Shown here: positions 60,369 through 64,000 of the stretch, in pieces
How the letters are laid out: the number at the start of each line of letters is the position of its first letter
Position numbering within the stretch: the first letter of the stretch is position 1
DNA from: an uncultured Collinsella sp.
GTDB taxonomy: Bacteria > Actinomycetota > Coriobacteriia > Coriobacteriales > Coriobacteriaceae
Direction of reading: 5' to 3'
Assembly (NCBI GenBank): GCA_900544135.1
Contig: UQTU01000006.1
Coordinates: forward strand, 45,303-109,302
Length of the DNA stretch: 64,000 nt
Notes under the pieces: generated by a model
Seen by the model: the letters and a program-made list of their open reading frames with translations, nothing else
Told to the model about the DNA's origin: nothing
Database searches by the model: none
Position numbers and translations under genes: made by a program

Positions 60369-63017
60369 ATGGTGAAAAAGTCACCGGAAAACACTACTCC
60401 CGCAATTGTGGACAACGTAGAGGCGCTTGAGGCCAAGCTCGCTCAGATGCGAGAGGCCCAGGCGCTTTTTGCTACGTACACGCAGGAGCAGGTCGACAAG
60501 ATCTTCTATGAGGCCGCCATGGCCGCCAACAAGGCTCGTATCCCGTTGGCGAAGATGGCCATCGAGGAGACCGGCCGCGGCGTTCTTGAGGACAAGGTCA
60601 TCAAGAACCACTACGCCGCAGAGTACATCTACAACGCGTACAAGAACACCAAGACCTGTGGCGTTCTGGAGCGCGACGAGGCTTATGGCATCACCAAGAT
60701 CGCCGAGCCCATCGGCATCGTGGGCGCCGTCATCCCGACGACCAACCCCACCTCCACCGCGATCTTCAAGACGCTGATCTGCCTGAAGACCCGCAACGCC
60801 ATCATCATCTCCCCGCACCCGGCTGCCGCCAAGTGCACCATCGCCGCCGCCAAGCTCGTGCTCGACGCCGCCGTCAAGGCCGGCGCCCCCGAGGGCATCA
60901 TCGGCTGGGTCGATGTCCCCTCCATCGAGCTGACCAACATGGTCATGCGCGACGTCGACATCATCCTCGCCACCGGTGGCCCGGGCATGGTCAAGGCCGC
61001 TTACTCCTCGGGCAAGCCCGCCCTGGGCGTTGGCGCCGGTAACACCCCGGTCGTCATCGACGACACCGCCGACGTACTGCTCGCCGTCAACTCCATCATC
61101 CACTCCAAGACCTTCGACAACGGCATGATCTGCGCTTCCGAGCAGTCCGTGACCGTCATCGACACCATCTATGACCAGGTCAAGGCCGAGTTCCAGAAGC
61201 GCGGCTGCTACTTCGTCAAGCAGGGTGCCGAGATGGAGGCCCTGCGTGCCGCCATGTTCAAGAACGGCGCTCTCGACCACCGCATCCCCGGCATGGCTGC
61301 CGCCAAGATCGCCGAGCTCGCCGGCATCGAGGTTCCCGCCAAGACCAAGATCCTGATCGCCGAGGTCACCTCCACCGACCCCGCCAAGGAGGAGTTCTCC
61401 CACGAGAAGCTCTCCCCGGTCCTGGCCATGTACCACGCCAAGGACTTCCAGGAGGCCGTCGACAAGGCCGAGCACCTGGTGCTCGCCGGTGGCCCGGGCC
61501 ACACCGCCTCTCTGTACGTGCACCCCGCCCAGGCCGAGAAGATCAGCCTGTTCGAGCACGTCATGAAGGCCTGCCGTATCGTCATCAACACCCCGTCCTC
61601 GCACGGCGGCATCGGTGACCTGTACAACTTTGGCATGAAGCCGTCTCTGACCCTGGGCTGCGGCTCCTGGGGCGGCAACTCCGTCTCCGAGAACGTTGGG
61701 GTGAAGCACTTGATCAACGTTAAGACTGTGGCCGAGCGCCGTGAGAACATGCTGTGGTTCCGCGCTCCCGAGAAGGTCTACTTCAAGAAGGGTTCCACGC
61801 CCGTCGCCCTCGACGAGCTGGGCAACGTCATGGGCAAGAAGCGCGCCTTCATCGTCACCGACCAGTTCCTCTTCAAGAATGGCAACACCCGCGCCATCGA
61901 GGCCAAGCTCGACGAGATGGGCATCGCCCACGACTGCTTCTACGACGTCGAGCCCGATCCGTCGCTTCAGTGCGCACGTCGTGGTGCCAAGCAGATGGCT
62001 CTCTTTGAGCCGGACGTCATCATCGCCGTCGGCGGTGGCTCCGCTATGGACGCCGGCAAGATCATGTGGATGATGTACGAGCACCCCGAGTGCAAGTTTG
62101 AGGACATGGCCATGGACTTCATGGACATCCGCAAGCGTATCTTCACCTTCCCCGAGATGGGCAAGAAGGCCTACTTCGTCGCCGTCCCGACCTCTTCGGG
62201 TACCGGCTCCGAGTGCACGCCGTTCGCCATCATCACCGACAAGGAGACTGGCATCAAGTGGCCGCTCGCCGACTACGCGCTGCTCCCCAACATGGCTATC
62301 GTCGACGCCGACAACTGCATGACCGCCCCGCGCGGCCTGACCGCTGCCTCCGGCATCGACGTCATGACCCACGCCATCGAGTCCTACGTCTCCATCATGG
62401 CTTCCGACTACACCAAGGGCCTCTCCGAGCGCGCTGCTAAGCTCGTCTTCGAGAACCTGCCCTCCAGCTTCACGAACGGCGCCAAGGACCCGCATGCCCG
62501 CGAGGAGATGCACAACGCCTCCTGCATGGCCGGTATGGCCTTCGCCAACGCCTTCCTGGGCCTCAACCACTCCATGGCCCACAAGCTCGGCGCTTTCCAT
62601 CACCTGCCCCACGGCATCGCCAACGCCGTCATCCTGACCCGCGTTATGCGCTACAACGCCGCCGAGGCTCCCGTCAAGATGGGTACCTTCTCCCAGTATC
62701 CTTACCCCAACGCGCTGCACAACTACGCCGAGATGGCCAAGTACTGCGGCATCGAGGGCAAGGACGACAAGGAGGTCTTCGAGAACTTCATCACGAAGCT
62801 CGAGGAGCTCAAGGACTTCATCGGCGTCAAGAAGACCATCGCCGACTACGGTGTTGACGAGCAGTACTTCCTCGACACCCTCGACGAGATGACCGAGCAG
62901 GCATTCAACGACCAGTGCACCGGCGCCAACCCGCGCTACCCGCTCATGAGCGAGATCAAGGAGCTCTACCTGGACGCCTACTACGGCCGCGAGCCTCAGG
63001 ACTACGCCGTCTGCTAG
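60369..63017 (+). CDS. adhE: Bifunctional acetaldehyde-CoA / alcohol dehydrogenase
   Basis: 882 aa, full AdhE. N-terminal ALDH domain (about 1-440) with active-site Cys in NGMICASEQS; linker; C-terminal iron-dependent ADH domain with AVGGGSAMDAGK, SGTGSECTPF and metal His residues in HSMAHKLGAFHHLPHG (landmark MAHKLGAFHHLPHG). It reduces acetyl-CoA to ethanol, regenerating two NAD+ in fermentation. AAGGAG is upstream. Codon use is strongly biased to C-ending codons, unlike many neighbours, suggesting high expression. Confidence 0.97.
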   Translation: MVKKSPENTTPAIVDNVEALEAKLAQMREAQALFATYTQEQVDKIFYEAAMAANKARIPLAKMAIEETGRGVLEDKVIKNHYAAEYIYNAYKNTKTCGVLERDEAYGITKIAEPIGIVGAVIPTTNPTSTAIFKTLICLKTRNAIIISPHPAAAKCTIAAAKLVLDAAVKAGAPEGIIGWVDVPSIELTNMVMRDVDIILATGGPGMVKAAYSSGKPALGVGAGNTPVVIDDTADVLLAVNSIIHSKTFDNGMICASEQSVTVIDTIYDQVKAEFQKRGCYFVKQGAEMEALRAAMFKNGALDHRIPGMAAAKIAELAGIEVPAKTKILIAEVTSTDPAKEEFSHEKLSPVLAMYHAKDFQEAVDKAEHLVLAGGPGHTASLYVHPAQAEKISLFEHVMKACRIVINTPSSHGGIGDLYNFGMKPSLTLGCGSWGGNSVSENVGVKHLINVKTVAERRENMLWFRAPEKVYFKKGSTPVALDELGNVMGKKRAFIVTDQFLFKNGNTRAIEAKLDEMGIAHDCFYDVEPDPSLQCARRGAKQMALFEPDVIIAVGGGSAMDAGKIMWMMYEHPECKFEDMAMDFMDIRKRIFTFPEMGKKAYFVAVPTSSGTGSECTPFAIITDKETGIKWPLADYALLPNMAIVDADNCMTAPRGLTAASGIDVMTHAIESYVSIMASDYTKGLSERAAKLVFENLPSSFTNGAKDPHAREEMHNASCMAGMAFANAFLGLNHSMAHKLGAFHHLPHGIANAVILTRVMRYNAAEAPVKMGTFSQYPYPNALHNYAEMAKYCGIEGKDDKEVFENFITKLEELKDFIGVKKTIADYGVDEQYFLDTLDEMTEQAFNDQCTGANPRYPLMSEIKELYLDAYYGREPQDYAVC

Positions 63018-63034
63018 TTTTAGCACGGTTTTTA

Positions 63035-63073
63035 ACGGCGGGGGTGCACGGGTGTTTCACACACCCCCGCCGT
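63035..63073 (+). terminator. Hairpin after adhE
   Basis: 12-bp stem ACGGCGGGGGTG / CACCCCCGCCGT. There is no T-tract after it on the plus strand, so it may stabilise the 3' end rather than terminate. Confidence 0.5.
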
Positions 63074-63105
63074 CGCTTCTATCGCATCGTTGAAAGGATG
63101 CAACC

Positions 63106-63870
63106 ATGCTGCTACCCGATTCCAAGACCGAGCTCGTCCGCCGTGGCAACAAGGTCGTTTACGACCTGGGCGACAAGATCGTCAAGGTCTTTAACGAGAC
63201 CAAGCCTGTCTCCGACGTGTTCAACGAGGCTTTGAATCTTGCCCGCATCAATGAGTGCGGCATCCGCAGCCCCAAGGCTCTCGAGGTTTCCCAGCTCGAG
63301 AACGCCAACGGCTGGGCGCTCGTGACCGAGAAGGTTCCGGGCACCACCCTTGCCGAGAAGATGACTGCCGAGCCCCAGCGCTTTGGTGAGTACCTCGAGA
63401 TGTTCGTCGACCTCCAAATCGAGATCCACGGCTACACCTCCCCGCTGCTCAACCGTCAGCGCGACAAGTTCGCCCGCATGATCGACAGCCTTGATCAGCT
63501 CAATGCCACCACGCGCTACAACCTTCAGGAGCGTCTGGACGGCATGACCAAGGAGTTCAAGGTCTGCCACGGCGACTTCAACCCCTCCAACGTCATCGTC
63601 GGCGACGACGGCCAGCTCTATGTGTGCGACTGGGCACACGCCACCCAAGGCTCCCCTGCTGCCGACGTTGCCACCACCTACCTGCTCTTTGCCCTCAACA
63701 GCAAGGATCAGGCTGAGGCCTACCTGGAGCTCTACTGCGACCGCGCCGACATGCCCATGCAGGTCGTGCGTCAGTGGACGAGCATCGTCGCCGCTTCCGA
63801 GCTCGCTCGTAAGCGCAACGTGAACGATGAGTTCCTGAAGAACTGGATCGACGTCGTCGATTATCAGTAA
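63106..63870 (+). CDS. Aminoglycoside/choline-kinase-like phosphotransferase
   Basis: 254 aa. Brenner motif VCHGDFNPSNVIV and metal site CDWAHATQGSPAADVA place it in the APH/choline kinase fold. An N-terminal nucleotide loop (KVVYDLGDKIVKVFNE) is present. The substrate is unknown; many such genes act on small metabolites rather than antibiotics. ATG supported by GAAAGGAT. Biased codons like adhE. A strong terminator follows. Confidence 0.85.
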   Translation: MLLPDSKTELVRRGNKVVYDLGDKIVKVFNETKPVSDVFNEALNLARINECGIRSPKALEVSQLENANGWALVTEKVPGTTLAEKMTAEPQRFGEYLEMFVDLQIEIHGYTSPLLNRQRDKFARMIDSLDQLNATTRYNLQERLDGMTKEFKVCHGDFNPSNVIVGDDGQLYVCDWAHATQGSPAADVATTYLLFALNSKDQAEAYLELYCDRADMPMQVVRQWTSIVAASELARKRNVNDEFLKNWIDVVDYQ

Positions 63871-63929
63871 TATCTGAGCGATTTATTTCGCATCGGAGGC
63901 ACAAGAAAACCCCGCAACTCATATGAACT

Positions 63930-63969
63930 GCCTCCCATTTCTTGGACACAAGAAATGGGAGGCTTTTTT
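63930..63969 (+). terminator. Terminator at right edge
   Basis: Perfect 15-bp stem GCCTCCCATTTCTTG / CAAGAAATGGGAGGC with a 4-nt loop, then TTTTTT. An ATG (63970) follows the T-tract; the stem's GGGAGG could double as a ribosome-binding site for a gene running off the window, but nothing further can be said. Confidence 0.9.
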
Positions 63970-64000
63970 ATGGCTGGAAACGCTTTGTACGACGTCGGGA

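Noticed and set aside
60381..63026. 881-codon open frame antisense to adhE
   Set aside because: It exactly shadows adhE; its Leu/Val/Gly/Asp-rich translation is what strongly biased codons give on the opposite strand, and there is no ribosome-binding site.

Overview
The window looks like chromosomal DNA of a Collinsella-like member of the Coriobacteriia (Actinomycetota), probably a gut anaerobe. The evidence is indirect but consistent: high GC with actinobacterial markers (GarA-type FHA protein followed by an FtsR-type MerR regulator, actinobacterial integration host factor, PgsA2-like enzyme) mixed with genes common in gut Firmicutes (DegV, DUF1836, RNase J, RNase Y, SpoVS, PyrR, AdhE). No tRNA, rRNA or CRISPR array was seen. 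Almost everything is housekeeping, and most of it lies on the minus strand.

Layout. 1-0.9 kb: the end of a very GC-rich lantibiotic-immunity ABC transporter (LanF and the start of LanE). 1.1-4.9 kb: PgsA2-like, GarA, FtsR, Apt, and an NlpC/P60 wall hydrolase. 5.1-9.2 kb: DegV, a DUF1836 regulator, TrxB, and a diacylglycerol glycosyltransferase-like enzyme. 9.2-9.7 kb: an intergenic cluster of large palindromes. 9.7-12.6 kb: dut, nrdR, a LysM protein facing lexA across three LexA boxes, and a DUF1624 membrane protein. 12.6-24.7 kb: hflX-miaA-miaB, spoVS, a GHKL ATPase, rny, recX, recA, cinA, pgsA, rimO and yajQ. 24.8-34 kb: rodZ, ftsK, rnj, pnp and rpsO, with more palindromes between pnp and rnj. 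34-45.7 kb: recO, era, dgkA, ybeY, phoH, mtaB, two dnaJ genes, hemW, dusB, lepA. 45.8-52.9 kb: rpsT, holA, comEC, comEA, thiI, rpoZ, gmk, mihF. 53.1-58.4 kb: pyrRBCKDF behind an attenuator. 58.7-64 kb: rpmB, a REP-associated transposase flanked by mirrored REP repeats, adhE, and a phosphotransferase.

Themes. RNA processing and decay is concentrated here (RNase Y, RNase J, PNPase, YbeY, S15), as is tRNA/ribosome modification (three radical-SAM methylthiotransferases MiaB, RimO and MtaB; plus MiaA, ThiI, DusB). DNA repair, SOS and DNA uptake genes (LexA, RecA, RecX, RecO, CinA, ComEA, ComEC) are also present.

The least explained signals are in intergenic DNA. Two 104-bp palindromes (9243-9346, 9606-9709) share an almost identical centre but have unrelated, perfectly self-complementary 28-bp arms. 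A second pair between pnp and rnj (30956-31036, 31187-31333) shows compensatory base-pair changes in its central stem. Other notable points are an amber codon cutting a repetitive tail off RodZ, a DnaJ whose C-terminal domain is replaced by membrane segments, three LexA boxes at exact 28-bp intervals, and a motif shared by the degV and DUF1836 promoters.
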